Shown one piece after another: positions 16,835 to 25,329 of a DNA stretch of 64,000 nt (position 1 is the first letter of the stretch; each line of letters starts with the position of its first letter). The stretch comes from Chitinophaga sp. (GTDB taxonomy: Bacteria; Bacteroidota; Bacteroidia; Chitinophagales; Chitinophagaceae): the NCBI RefSeq assembly GCF_019236475.1, contig NZ_JAFAIX010000002.1, positions 62,001-126,000 of the forward strand, written 5' to 3'. The notes beneath the pieces were generated by a model that saw nothing but the letters and a program-made list of their open reading frames with translations, was not told the origin of the DNA and ran no database searches. A program made the translations under genes and the position numbers.

Positions 16835-16974
16835 TTTCACGCAAAGGCACAAAGGAACAAAGGCGCAAAGTTGTTATATCATCTCTATACATTATTCCGC
16901 TTGCCTCTTTGCGAGCAAAACTATACAACACAATCCTTTGCTGCTTTGCCTCTTTGCGACTTTGCGAGCAAAAA
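16835..16974. repeat. CGCAAAG-rich imperfect inverted-repeat element
   Basis: The left part (16835-16871) reads as serial GCAAAGG/ACAAAGG/GCGCAAAG units. The right part (16900-16974) carries the complementary CTTTGCC/CTTTGCG/TTTGCGAG units, so the two halves can fold on each other around an AT-rich centre. Short CGCAAAG arrays of this kind are a familiar dispersed intergenic repeat in Bacteroidota genomes. The right end stops one base short of the oxidase stop codon (16976-16978). It lies inside the operon between the DprE1-like and DprE2-like genes. Confidence 0.75.
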
Positions 16975-16975
16975 A

Positions 16976-18307
16976 CTACTTCGTTAGTAACAGTCGCTCT
17001 GATTGCAGGGATGTAAATCGCTTATCTGGATTATACTGTTGTACAATGGAAGCGAATTTCTCCGCGTTGGGATAACTCTTCCAGAATACTTCCTGTTTCA
17101 TGCGGGCATCTTTGGAGAGATAGAGTCGGCCTCCATACTGCAATACAATTTCATCTAGTTCGTCCAGGAATTCAAAGAGTCCCTTACGTACCGGAAAATC
17201 CAATGCCAGCGTATAGCCTTCCATAGGGAAAGATATCAGGCTGTCTTGGTTGCCGAATACTTTTAACACCGCTAGGAAAGATCCCCATCCTTTATCGCTG
17301 ATCCTTTTCAGGATAGCTACCAAGCCGTCTTTATGTTCCAGGGGCAATACAAATTGGTACTGTACAAAACCTGCCTTGCCGTAACCGCGGTTCCAGTGGA
17401 GAATGGCGTCTAGGGGATAGAAAAACGGTTCATAGGGAACTACATTATTGATTTCCCGTTTGAGGTTTTTATTATAATAGAGCCAATTGAATATCTTGAC
17501 AGTCAGTGTATTAAGAATAAATGAAGGCAGATTGAAAGGGATTGTCAATTTTCGTTTAGCCGGCAGCGTAAGAGGGGCCTTACGTTGTTTGTCATTCAGC
17601 TCTGCTGGTTGGGCATGTTCTCCTACGATCAGGATACTTCTGCCGAAGGCGTCGCCTTTTTTGAGGCAATCGATCCAGGCCATGGAGTAAGTATAATGTT
17701 TATACTCCTCAAATAACCGGATGACATCCTCCAGGTTTTTAGCCTTGATCTGCGTTTGTTTGATATAGGCTGTCTCAATTTTCTTGAGATCGAATTTCAC
17801 GCGGGTAATGACGCCAGTAAGTCCCATACCGCCACAGGTAGCCCAGAAGAGTTCTGTATGTTGTGTAGGCGAACAGGTAACCGTTTCTCCGGTGCCTGTG
17901 ATCACATCCATATCAATGATATGATTAGAAAAAGCGCCATCTACATGGTGGTTTTTACCATGTACATCAGAAGCTACTGCACCGCCAATGGTGATGAATT
18001 TTGTACCAGGGGTGATAGGGAGAAACCAACCTTTTGGAACAATAATATCCAGCAGTTGGTCCAGTGTTACACCGGCTTGGGTTTCCAGGATACCTTTTTG
18101 GGTATCGAACAGCAGTACCTTGTCGTATTTCAGCATGGAGATGCTATGTTTGCCCAAGGAGGCATCACCATAGCAGCGGCCGTTTCCGCGCGCAATTAGT
18201 TCATGGTTGTCGGATACGAAGCTCCGCAACTGTTCTTCTTGCGTAAAAGTACTTTCCTCACTGGCTATCGCGGGGTAGTTACCCCAGTTTGCTAACCGTT
18301 TTTGCAT
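16976..18307 (-). CDS. FAD-binding oxidase, DprE1-like
   Basis: A 443-residue flavoprotein of the vanillyl-alcohol-oxidase/D-arabinono-lactone oxidase superfamily. FAD-site blocks are ARGNGRCYGDAS (from 40) and IGGAVASDVHGKNHHVDGAF (107-126), which closely resembles the DprE1 segment holding the isoalloxazine. The C-terminal GGRLYLSKDARM also matches DprE1. DprE1 oxidises the 2'-hydroxyl of polyprenyl-phospho-ribose as the first half of epimerisation to arabinose. The ATG shares one base with the UbiA stop (TAATG), so the two are coupled. DprE1-like activity is inferred from motif match plus operon partners. Confidence 0.88.
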   Translation of the reverse strand: MQKRLANWGNYPAIASEESTFTQEEQLRSFVSDNHELIARGNGRCYGDASLGKHSISMLKYDKVLLFDTQKGILETQAGVTLDQLLDIIVPKGWFLPITPGTKFITIGGAVASDVHGKNHHVDGAFSNHIIDMDVITGTGETVTCSPTQHTELFWATCGGMGLTGVITRVKFDLKKIETAYIKQTQIKAKNLEDVIRLFEEYKHYTYSMAWIDCLKKGDAFGRSILIVGEHAQPAELNDKQRKAPLTLPAKRKLTIPFNLPSFILNTLTVKIFNWLYYNKNLKREINNVVPYEPFFYPLDAILHWNRGYGKAGFVQYQFVLPLEHKDGLVAILKRISDKGWGSFLAVLKVFGNQDSLISFPMEGYTLALDFPVRKGLFEFLDELDEIVLQYGGRLYLSKDARMKQEVFWKSYPNAEKFASIVQQYNPDKRFTSLQSERLLLTK

Positions 18308-19194
18308 TATTCAAAGAATCTAACGTTAGTGGGTAAATAAATTAAAACATAAAAACTCAGGACCCACAGGAAAATGGTTAATTGAATAAAACGGTCTTTA
18401 TATAGGATCTTGGTGGGAGAACCAGTATTGTTCTCCACGTAGGTTATTTGCAAATATCGTAATAATCCCCCAATAACAAAAAGGGAGGTATAATAAAGCC
18501 GATAGGTATGGAAACGGGTCTGTGTTTCCGGAGACATGGTATACATCAGGTAGGACACAATGATAACCGCAGACACAAGCCCCAGCATTACATTCATGAA
18601 ATCCAGGTTGTAGCCTTTGGCCGCCTTGCGCATTTCCTGGCCAGATGCAATCTTGATAAGTACATCATCTCTTCTTTTCGCGATAGCCATAAATAAAGCC
18701 AGCAGAAACACCATGATCATCAACCATTCCGACATGGCCACATCAGAGGCAACGCCGCCAGCTTTCACCCGCAGCACAAAACCAATGGCCAGGATAATAA
18801 TATCCAGGATAGAGATATTTTTTAGGCCGAAGGAATAACCCAGGTTCAAGATGAAATAAATACCCACCACGAAGGCGAATTTCTGTCGTACATAATAGGA
18901 GAGACCAAAACCCACCAAGATGCAAAGCGCAAAAATGACGAGGGCCACTGGTTTAGAGATTTCTCCAGAAGCAAGGGGGCGTTTACATTTTACAGGGTGC
19001 TTGCGATCTGCTTCAATATCCTGGTAATCATTAATGATATAAATGCTACTAGCAGTAAGACTGAAAGCAATAAAAGCGATTAACAGCTCAGTAATTTTCT
19101 CCAGGTTAAAGAGTTGGCCGGCAAAGAAGAGCGGAATAAACAAGAAGGCATTTTTAGCCCAGTGCTTGGGGCGCAGTAATTTCAAATATTTCAT
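18307..19194 (-). CDS. UbiA-family polyprenyl-phosphate phosphoribosyltransferase (DPPR synthase-like)
   Basis: A 295-residue polytopic membrane prenyltransferase-superfamily protein. The Asp-rich motif IINDYQDIEADRKHP with following KCKRPLASG fits the UbiA subgroup that includes mycobacterial Rv3806c, which joins PRPP to decaprenyl phosphate, rather than quinone UbiA. Roughly nine hydrophobic segments follow. I start at ATG 19194 (MKYLKLLRPKHWAKN), as in relatives; the in-frame TTG at 19218 adds eight unlikely residues. It is the first gene of a four-gene operon and divergent from a GT-C-like membrane protein. It would use undecaprenyl phosphate or another polyprenyl phosphate in this host. 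Confidence 0.88.
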   Translation of the reverse strand: MKYLKLLRPKHWAKNAFLFIPLFFAGQLFNLEKITELLIAFIAFSLTASSIYIINDYQDIEADRKHPVKCKRPLASGEISKPVALVIFALCILVGFGLSYYVRQKFAFVVGIYFILNLGYSFGLKNISILDIIILAIGFVLRVKAGGVASDVAMSEWLMIMVFLLALFMAIAKRRDDVLIKIASGQEMRKAAKGYNLDFMNVMLGLVSAVIIVSYLMYTMSPETQTRFHTYRLYYTSLFVIGGLLRYLQITYVENNTGSPTKILYKDRFIQLTIFLWVLSFYVLIYLPTNVRFFE

Positions 19195-19235
19195 CGGGGG
19201 ACAAAGTTGACGCGACAAGATACAATTTATTCACC

Positions 19236-19243
19236 TATTTTTG
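19236..19243 (+). promoter_or_regulatory. -7 box for the GT-C-like membrane protein gene
   Basis: TATTTTTG matches TAnnTTTG and lies 53 bases before the ATG at 19297, within the 100-base divergent region shared with the UbiA-type gene. Confidence 0.45.
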
Positions 19244-19296
19244 AACCACTTAATGTTACCATTAGATTACACAAGTAGCGAATCCCAAGAATTCTT

Positions 19297-20940
19297 ATGC
19301 CAAAATTATCCCTTAAGCCTCAACATTGGGCTATCATTGAAATTCTACTGATCATAGGTTTTGCCCTTATTCCGTTGTTCATGACATTTCCCTACCGGGT
19401 GAATATATTCTTATCCTGGGAAGGCGCTTATCGTATTTCAGAGGGGCAGATGCCGTATAAGGATTTCGGTATGCCGCTGGGGTACGGATTCTGGATTGTG
19501 CCCGCACTGTTTTTCAAAATCTTTGGACCTCAGCTTATTACCTTAGTGAAGGCACAGGTTTTCCTGAATATCCTGGCGGGGTTGTCCTTTGCTGGTATCT
19601 TAAAAGCCTTGGATGTACGACCAGGTATCCGTTTGTTGAGTGTTCTTGTCTTTATCATCTCTTATTCCTTTTCAAATTTTTGGCCCTGGTACAATCATAC
19701 CGTCATTGTATATGAGTTGGCGGGTTTAAGTTTTCTGCTGCGCGGGTTATTCATGGAACAGAAATTATCAAGATGGCTGTTTATGACCATAGCGGCTTTC
19801 TTTCTCTTCCTCTCATTTTTCACGAAGCAAGACGGCGGCGGCATGGCCTTGCTGATTGCGCTGGCGCTGGTAATGTATAATAGCATTATTACTCGCCGCT
19901 GGGTGGATATACCTGTATTCGTAGGACTGTATCTAGCCATTGCTATATTGATAATCAAGCCACTGGGACCAGGTTTCGGGTATTGGTTCAATCATGGGCA
20001 GGCCCCGCATAATTCCCGGTTCGATCCTTATGATATTTTCACGGAGGTCATGACCAATTCCGTTTGGATTAAAGCCTATTTCTTGTTGGTGATCTTCAGT
20101 GTAGCCGCTGGGGTTAGGAACATACGTGTATGGCTTACCGATAGGAAACAGGTGCTCTTTACTTTATTGACACTGGGTATCCTGACAGAAGCAGCTATCT
20201 TCCAGATCACCAGTTATACCCCGCCAGATAACAATATCTTCTTTCATGCATTTGCGTTCGCGTTTATAGCCAGCATGTTATGTAATAAGTTGGCTATAAA
20301 TGTTGATAACGGGAGATTCGTGTCGCTCGGATCATTGTTGCTACTCTTATGGTGGTCGGGGGCCTATTGGAAATACTTTGACCGCCTAACGGAAAGGCTC
20401 TTTCCACATCATACGATTGATCAAGTAGCGGCAGTGGGAGGAGAGAATGTTGTCTCCCGACATAACTATATGATTGTTAAACCAGACAGTTCCTTTACAG
20501 ATGAGCCGGTGGGCAAATGGATCTTTTCGTCCTTGCCTGTGTTTAAAAAAATCTATATGCCGACTTCCACCGTGAATGGCATCAATAGGGTGATGAGCCT
20601 TCCGATCGTAAAATCGAAAAAAGAGGGCCTTAAAGTGCTGAATATGACGGAGCTAACACCTTTAGCTGAGGCGATGCCTTATAAGTTGGAAATGGGGCCA
20701 GATTACCCCTTATGGTACCATCTGGGAGTAGGTATGTTCAACCGACAACTGCATGCGTTCGAAAAGAAGGTAAGGGAACACCACTATGATTTGGTCATGT
20801 TCGAATATGCCCCAGGCTTAAATAACTTTTATCCCTTCGAATTGAGGGATGTGCTCAAAGAAAATTATCAGCTAGTCGATACCTTTTTGGCGCCTCGGCG
20901 CCCGACAAATGCCGTCATAGAAATCTATGTAAACAAATAG
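19297..20940 (+). CDS. Polytopic membrane protein, probable GT-C polyprenyl-phosphate-sugar glycosyltransferase
   Basis: A 547-residue protein with about ten to eleven hydrophobic segments in its first 370 residues and a soluble C-terminal domain of about 170 residues. The first external loop has acidic residues E42 and D56 in LSWEGAYRISEGQMPYKDFGMPLG; such an acidic first loop is where GT-C enzymes (PMT/ArnT/Emb type) keep the catalytic base. No family was identified with certainty. Divergence from the arabinose-donor operon over 100 bases suggests it uses the lipid-linked pentose made there. The acceptor (polysaccharide, lipid or protein) is unknown. Confidence 0.65.
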   Translation: MPKLSLKPQHWAIIEILLIIGFALIPLFMTFPYRVNIFLSWEGAYRISEGQMPYKDFGMPLGYGFWIVPALFFKIFGPQLITLVKAQVFLNILAGLSFAGILKALDVRPGIRLLSVLVFIISYSFSNFWPWYNHTVIVYELAGLSFLLRGLFMEQKLSRWLFMTIAAFFLFLSFFTKQDGGGMALLIALALVMYNSIITRRWVDIPVFVGLYLAIAILIIKPLGPGFGYWFNHGQAPHNSRFDPYDIFTEVMTNSVWIKAYFLLVIFSVAAGVRNIRVWLTDRKQVLFTLLTLGILTEAAIFQITSYTPPDNNIFFHAFAFAFIASMLCNKLAINVDNGRFVSLGSLLLLLWWSGAYWKYFDRLTERLFPHHTIDQVAAVGGENVVSRHNYMIVKPDSSFTDEPVGKWIFSSLPVFKKIYMPTSTVNGINRVMSLPIVKSKKEGLKVLNMTELTPLAEAMPYKLEMGPDYPLWYHLGVGMFNRQLHAFEKKVREHHYDLVMFEYAPGLNNFYPFELRDVLKENYQLVDTFLAPRRPTNAVIEIYVNK

Positions 20941-20979
20941 ATAAATATTCTAACGTTAGTATTTAAAATATATATAACT

Positions 20980-21007
20980 TGCAGACAGCATCCCCACACT
21001 GTCTGCA
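20980..21007 (+). terminator. Intrinsic terminator of the GT-C-like gene
   Basis: A 9-bp perfect stem (20980-20988 with 20999-21007) followed by a T-rich tract, 40 bases after the stop. Confidence 0.85.
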
Positions 21008-21188
21008 TTTCTTTTTTGAAGCGGTTTGTTTTTCTTCTCTGCTTAATATTCCATCATTTCGGCCGCTGGGCTATCCTGATTTTAATAGCATTTCCATTTT
21101 GCTAATAATTGATTCTTAATTATTTGTATTCAAAAAGATCAAGCGTTGCTTTAGGTCGCTCTTTTCTCCCCGTAGCCACTGGATTTTA

Positions 21189-21218
21189 TTAACCATCAAA
21201 AATAACTTTACTGGTTAA
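21189..21218 (+). promoter_or_regulatory. Inverted repeat, possible operator of the CGNR regulator
   Basis: TTAACCA and TGGTTAA (7-bp arms, 16-base spacer) lie about 45-70 bases before the regulator ATG and just upstream of a CTTCTTTG box that could act as -7. Position suggests an operator for autoregulation; the evidence is symmetry and place only. Confidence 0.3.
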
Positions 21219-21260
21219 AACTTCTTTGTACCTTAGCTGCTCCATTAAATCATTACGCTA

Positions 21261-21878
21261 ATGATCAGTGAGCCATCTATCAGCAATCTCCGTTTAACGG
21301 GTGGCGATCTCTGCCTGGATTTTATCAATACAGTCAGCCACCGTCTCCGACCGGAAGAGGGAGATTACCTGCACTCCTTTCGGGATATCACTAGTTGGTA
21401 CCAGCATGTAAATGGCATGTCGGACAAAACGATCCAGACACTGGATCGCCTCGCCAAATCTTACCCCCAAAAAGCCGCACAGGTATTTGGGAAAAGTATC
21501 CAGCTTCGGGAACTGCTGTATGAGATTTTCCTCCAGGTAATCACTGGCAAAGCACCTGACCCCCAAGCGCTACTGACCCTCTCTTCTTATATCTCCGAGG
21601 CCTATTCGAATATGGAACTGGTTTGGAGTAAGGACAAGGGCCTCTTACAATTGCAGTTTAATGCCCCAGCACTGGAGCAGGTGAACTGGCATATTGCCCA
21701 GCATGCCCTGGATTTGCTATCTACGGGTCCACTGAAACAGGTGAAACAATGCCCTGGCTGCGGCTGGATATTTCTGGATAAGAGTAAGAATAGTTCCAGA
21801 CGCTGGTGTAGTATGGCTACCTGCGGAGATATTGACAAAGTGACCCGTTTCCAACAACGCAATAAAAAACGTAAGTAA
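21261..21878 (+). CDS. ABATE / CGNR zinc-finger regulator
   Basis: A 205-residue protein with an N-terminal stress-induced ABATE (DUF1470) domain opening LTGGDLCLDFINTVSHRLRPE and a C-terminal CGNR zinc finger. The finger shows CPGC (about 165-168) and WCSMATCGD, with the CGNR signature appearing as CGDIDKV. These proteins are thought to be transcription regulators in which the N-terminal domain senses a ligand. The stop codon is followed at once by the ATG of an EamA exporter, so the pair is co-transcribed; it may control efflux of the compound it senses. Confidence 0.88.
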   Translation: MISEPSISNLRLTGGDLCLDFINTVSHRLRPEEGDYLHSFRDITSWYQHVNGMSDKTIQTLDRLAKSYPQKAAQVFGKSIQLRELLYEIFLQVITGKAPDPQALLTLSSYISEAYSNMELVWSKDKGLLQLQFNAPALEQVNWHIAQHALDLLSTGPLKQVKQCPGCGWIFLDKSKNSSRRWCSMATCGDIDKVTRFQQRNKKRK

Positions 21879-22784
21879 ATGAATCCTCCAACATCCGGTA
21901 AAGGCATCAGTACCCAAACATGGCTGTACCTGTTTGCTGTATATATTATCTGGGGCTCTACCTACTTGGGTATGAAAATAGCCACTGCCACAGTACCGGC
22001 TTTTTACCTGTCTTCCATGCGCTTTTTCCTGGCGGGAATTGTACTCCTGGCCATTGGCGTATATAGGGAGAGAACACTGCCCAAGTTCCGCCAGATCGTG
22101 GCTGCTTCTTTCGTTGGGGTGTTACTGATAGGTATAGGAAATACTACCGTGGCACTGGCCGTTCATTATATGCCATCCGGATTGGTAGCCCTGCTCGTGG
22201 CAGCCATGCCTGCCTGGTTCATGGGACTGGACTGGGCCTTTTTCAGTAAGAACAGACCTTCCACCACCACGCTGTTGGGAATTGCCGTTGGTTTCGTAGG
22301 ACTGTTCCTGTTATTTAATCCGTTCCACCAGGAGAACGTACAGGCCTTTCCGTTATGGCCAGTACTGATTGTTATCCTGGGGAATATTTGCTGGGCCACT
22401 GGCTCTCTGATGGTGCCCCGCTTGCCCATGCCGCCACAAATCACTTCCACGGCTATTCAAATGCTGGCGGGAGGCGTTTTCGCCTTACTGGTAAGCGCCA
22501 TTACAGAGGATAATACTGCCTCCAGCTTCCTACATATGCCTCCTGACGGCTGGACTGCCTATTTCTACCTGGTATTTATCGGATCATTAGTAGGATATAC
22601 CTCCTATAGTTGGCTGACCCGAAACGCGCCACCCAAATTGACCGCTACTTACGCCTATATTAATCCTATTGTAGCCCTTTTCTTGGGTTGGGCCATTGGC
22701 CATGAAAGCATTACCTCTATGGTGATTGCCGCTGCGGCTATTGTGATTGCGGGAGTAGTTTTGATGACTTTAGGAAAAAAGTAA
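21879..22784 (+). CDS. EamA/DMT-family exporter
   Basis: A 301-residue drug/metabolite transporter with ten predicted membrane helices in two EamA repeats. It opens LYLFAVYIIWGSTYLGMKIA, a typical YedA/RhaT-like first helix, and the second repeat ends AYINPIVALFLGWAIGHE. The substrate (amino acids, nucleobases or toxic metabolites in relatives) is not predictable. It starts immediately after the CGNR regulator stop with no gap and is followed by a terminator. Confidence 0.9.
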   Translation: MNPPTSGKGISTQTWLYLFAVYIIWGSTYLGMKIATATVPAFYLSSMRFFLAGIVLLAIGVYRERTLPKFRQIVAASFVGVLLIGIGNTTVALAVHYMPSGLVALLVAAMPAWFMGLDWAFFSKNRPSTTTLLGIAVGFVGLFLLFNPFHQENVQAFPLWPVLIVILGNICWATGSLMVPRLPMPPQITSTAIQMLAGGVFALLVSAITEDNTASSFLHMPPDGWTAYFYLVFIGSLVGYTSYSWLTRNAPPKLTATYAYINPIVALFLGWAIGHESITSMVIAAAAIVIAGVVLMTLGKK

Positions 22785-22794
22785 ATTAAATGGA

Positions 22795-22820
22795 CCGGGG
22801 AGTACCTTGCCCCGGCTTTT
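22795..22820 (+). terminator. Intrinsic terminator after the EamA gene
   Basis: A GC-rich 6-bp stem (22795-22800 with 22810-22815) followed by CTTTTT, just after the exporter stop. About 230 bases of unremarkable non-coding DNA follow before otsAB. Confidence 0.7.
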
Positions 22821-23054
22821 TAACCCCTTCGTTTGCATAGCCCCTTCATTTTCTGTATATTGTGAACCATTGCTTTTGATTGCATTTATTGGGAATGCCC
22901 TGTCCATCTCCGGATAACCCACCTGAAGAACCATCGCTGCTGTACGCGCTTTATTATCTATCATCTATCGGTTCCGCTCTACGGGTACATTTATTGATTT
23001 GTGTGTGCTGTTTCCCATCAGAACGTATTTTGAAAATAGATATATAATAAGACT

Positions 23055-25229
23055 ATGAGAAAAACTATTATTGTATCGAACAGGCTGCCGGTTAAGATTC
23101 AGGAACAGGACGGTGCGCATGTCCTGCAGACTAGCGAAGGAGGATTGGCTACCGGTTTGGGGTCTATTTATCGGGAAGGGAATAACATCTGGATTGGATG
23201 GCCCGGACAAGTCATTAACGATAAGAAGGAACAGGAGAAAGTCACCGCTCAGTTGAGAAAGATGAACCTGCTGCCGGTTTTCCTCACTGAAGATGAAATC
23301 AACAACTATTATGAGGGTTTTTGCAACGAAACACTGTGGCCGGTTTTCCACTATATGTCCGTTTATGCCCGCTATGTAGAAAGTAACTGGGATGCCTATT
23401 TCCAAGTGAACCGGAAATTTCGGGATATGGTACTCTCCGTCGCAGAACCAGGAGATATCATCTGGATACATGATTATCAACTGTTATTATTGCCGGGGAT
23501 GATTCGAACCGAGATGCCAGAAATCTCTATCGGTTTCTTCCAGCATATTCCATTTCCCTCTTTCGAGCTGTTCCGACTGATACCCTGGCGTACCGAGATA
23601 TTGGAAGGTATGTTAGGAGCCGACCTCATGGGCTTCCATACATTCGATGACACCCGCCATTTCCTGGATGCCGTAGCCCGGTTGTTGCCGGCCCAAGCAT
23701 CTGCCAATATCGTATCCTTTAATGACAGGGCCATTGTGGTAGAAACATTCCCAATGGGAATTGATGAAAAGAACTATGCCACCCTAGGCATGCACCCAAT
23801 CGTGCGTGCGAATATGGCGCAGTTGCACGAAGCGTTCAAAACGGAGAAAATGATTCTCTCCATTGATCGGCTGGATTACTCCAAGGGAATATTACAACGA
23901 CTCGAAGCCTTCGAAAGGCTGTTAGAGCTTTACCCGCAATATATCGAGAAGGTATTTCTGTATATGATAGTAGTGCCTTCTAGGGATACCGTTCCTCAAT
24001 ATAAACAGCTCAGAGAGGATATAGACCAAAAGGTAGGGCATATCAACGCCCGCTTCAGGACACTGAACTGGCATCCGGTGCAATATTTCTACCGTTCCTT
24101 TCCGGTGGAGATGTTGTCGGCCCTCTACAACTTCGCCGATATATGCCTGGTGACCCCTATGCGAGACGGTATGAACCTCGTTAGTAAAGAATACGTAGCC
24201 AGTCGTATCAATAACGACGGCGTATTGATACTCAGCGAAATGGCTGGCGCCTCCAAGGAACTCGTAGATGCGATCCTGGTAAATCCCAATAATGTGGGCG
24301 CTATGCGAGAGGCTATTGTGGAAGCCATCAAGATGCCACTGGAAGAACAGCAACGCCGTATGAAGCTGATGCGCCAGATAGTGAGTAAGTTCAATATTCA
24401 CCACTGGGTAGAACTGTTCATGACAAGGCTGAAGGAAGTCAATACCATGCAACAGAAGATGCTAGCGCGATTGGTATCACCAGAAACGGCCATGTATATA
24501 CGTCAAGAATATCGGAAGGCTAAAAGTCGCATTCTCTTCCTCGACTACGATGGGACACTGGTTGGCTTTCAGACAAACATAGACCTCGCAGCACCTGATC
24601 CGGACTTGTACCAACTCCTCCGGGAATTGGCTGCTGTACCAGGAAATAGAGTGGTCATGATAAGTGGCCGCAACCATGTGACACTGGGAAAATGGTTTGG
24701 CCATATGCCACTGGACTTAGTGGCCGAACATGGCTCCTGGCAGAAAACCAAAGATGGCGACTGGTTTCAGTTGCCAGGCCTCAGTGATAAATGGAAACAG
24801 GATATCATGCCTATCCTAGAAACGGCTACGGATCGTACCCCTGGTTCCTTTATTGAAGAGAAGAGCTATTCCTTAGTATGGCATTACCGCAAAGTAGAAC
24901 CAGGACTAGGGGAGCTGCGGGCCAATGAGTTGATGAGTACCTTGAAATACTATACCAATGAGAGAGGGTTACAGATACTTCCCGGAGATATGGTGATTGA
25001 GGTAAAGAATGTAGAGATTAATAAAGGTAAAGCGGCTGAATCGTGGTTACGGGAAGGCACATACGATTTTATAATGGCGATGGGTGATGATGTTACAGAC
25101 GAGGATGTCTTTAAATCATTACCCCCGCAATCCTATACGATTAAAGTAGGCAGCCAAGTATCTGCAGCTAGATACTATCTACGAAGTTATCATGAAGTGA
25201 GGCATTTCCTCAGAACTTTGAAGAAGTAA
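23055..25229 (+). CDS. Bifunctional trehalose-6-phosphate synthase/phosphatase (OtsA-OtsB fusion)
   Basis: A 724-residue fusion. The first 470 residues are a GT20 trehalose-6-P synthase joining UDP-glucose to glucose-6-P: SEGGLATGLG, WIHDYQLLLLPGMIR, LSIDRLDYSKGI and MRDGMNLVSKEY are standard. From about residue 490 comes a HAD-type trehalose-6-phosphate phosphatase with D497-Y-D499-GTL and the acidic loop MGDDVTDEDVF. One protein thus makes free trehalose, an osmolyte and stress protectant. It converges on a GH15 gene across a double hairpin; glucokinase follows beyond that. Confidence 0.96.
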   Translation: MRKTIIVSNRLPVKIQEQDGAHVLQTSEGGLATGLGSIYREGNNIWIGWPGQVINDKKEQEKVTAQLRKMNLLPVFLTEDEINNYYEGFCNETLWPVFHYMSVYARYVESNWDAYFQVNRKFRDMVLSVAEPGDIIWIHDYQLLLLPGMIRTEMPEISIGFFQHIPFPSFELFRLIPWRTEILEGMLGADLMGFHTFDDTRHFLDAVARLLPAQASANIVSFNDRAIVVETFPMGIDEKNYATLGMHPIVRANMAQLHEAFKTEKMILSIDRLDYSKGILQRLEAFERLLELYPQYIEKVFLYMIVVPSRDTVPQYKQLREDIDQKVGHINARFRTLNWHPVQYFYRSFPVEMLSALYNFADICLVTPMRDGMNLVSKEYVASRINNDGVLILSEMAGASKELVDAILVNPNNVGAMREAIVEAIKMPLEEQQRRMKLMRQIVSKFNIHHWVELFMTRLKEVNTMQQKMLARLVSPETAMYIRQEYRKAKSRILFLDYDGTLVGFQTNIDLAAPDPDLYQLLRELAAVPGNRVVMISGRNHVTLGKWFGHMPLDLVAEHGSWQKTKDGDWFQLPGLSDKWKQDIMPILETATDRTPGSFIEEKSYSLVWHYRKVEPGLGELRANELMSTLKYYTNERGLQILPGDMVIEVKNVEINKGKAAESWLREGTYDFIMAMGDDVTDEDVFKSLPPQSYTIKVGSQVSAARYYLRSYHEVRHFLRTLKK

Positions 25230-25244
25230 AAACAGGCGCTGGTG

Positions 25245-25311
25245 TTTACCCGCCGCGCTTCGCACGGCGGGTAAAACTAAAAACGCGATGCCGAAGGCAT
25301 CGCGTTTTTAG
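25245..25311. terminator. Double hairpin between convergent otsAB and the GH15 gene
   Basis: Hairpin 1 pairs 25245-25255 with 25265-25275 (11 bp). Hairpin 2 pairs 25277-25292 with 25296-25311 (16 bp perfect, A5/T5 inside the arms). The second is a strong bidirectional terminator. Confidence 0.9.
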
Positions 25312-25329
25312 TTCAGTTGATAGGTACTG

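Larger units (their letters stand above)
20941..21260. other. Non-coding region between the GT-C-like gene and the CGNR regulator
   Basis: No gene is seen in these 320 bases. They hold a terminator (20980-21007), a CTAACGTTAG palindrome (20950-20959), an AT-rich stretch and an inverted repeat (21189-21195 with 21212-21218) near the likely promoter of the regulator gene. Confidence 0.7.

Noticed and set aside
18322-20959. The palindrome CTAACGTTAG occurs at 18322-18331 and 20950-20959, flanking the GT-C-like gene.
   Set aside because: The first copy lies inside the UbiA-type coding sequence and encodes ordinary residues; two 10-base matches in this length can arise by chance and neither is at a promoter.
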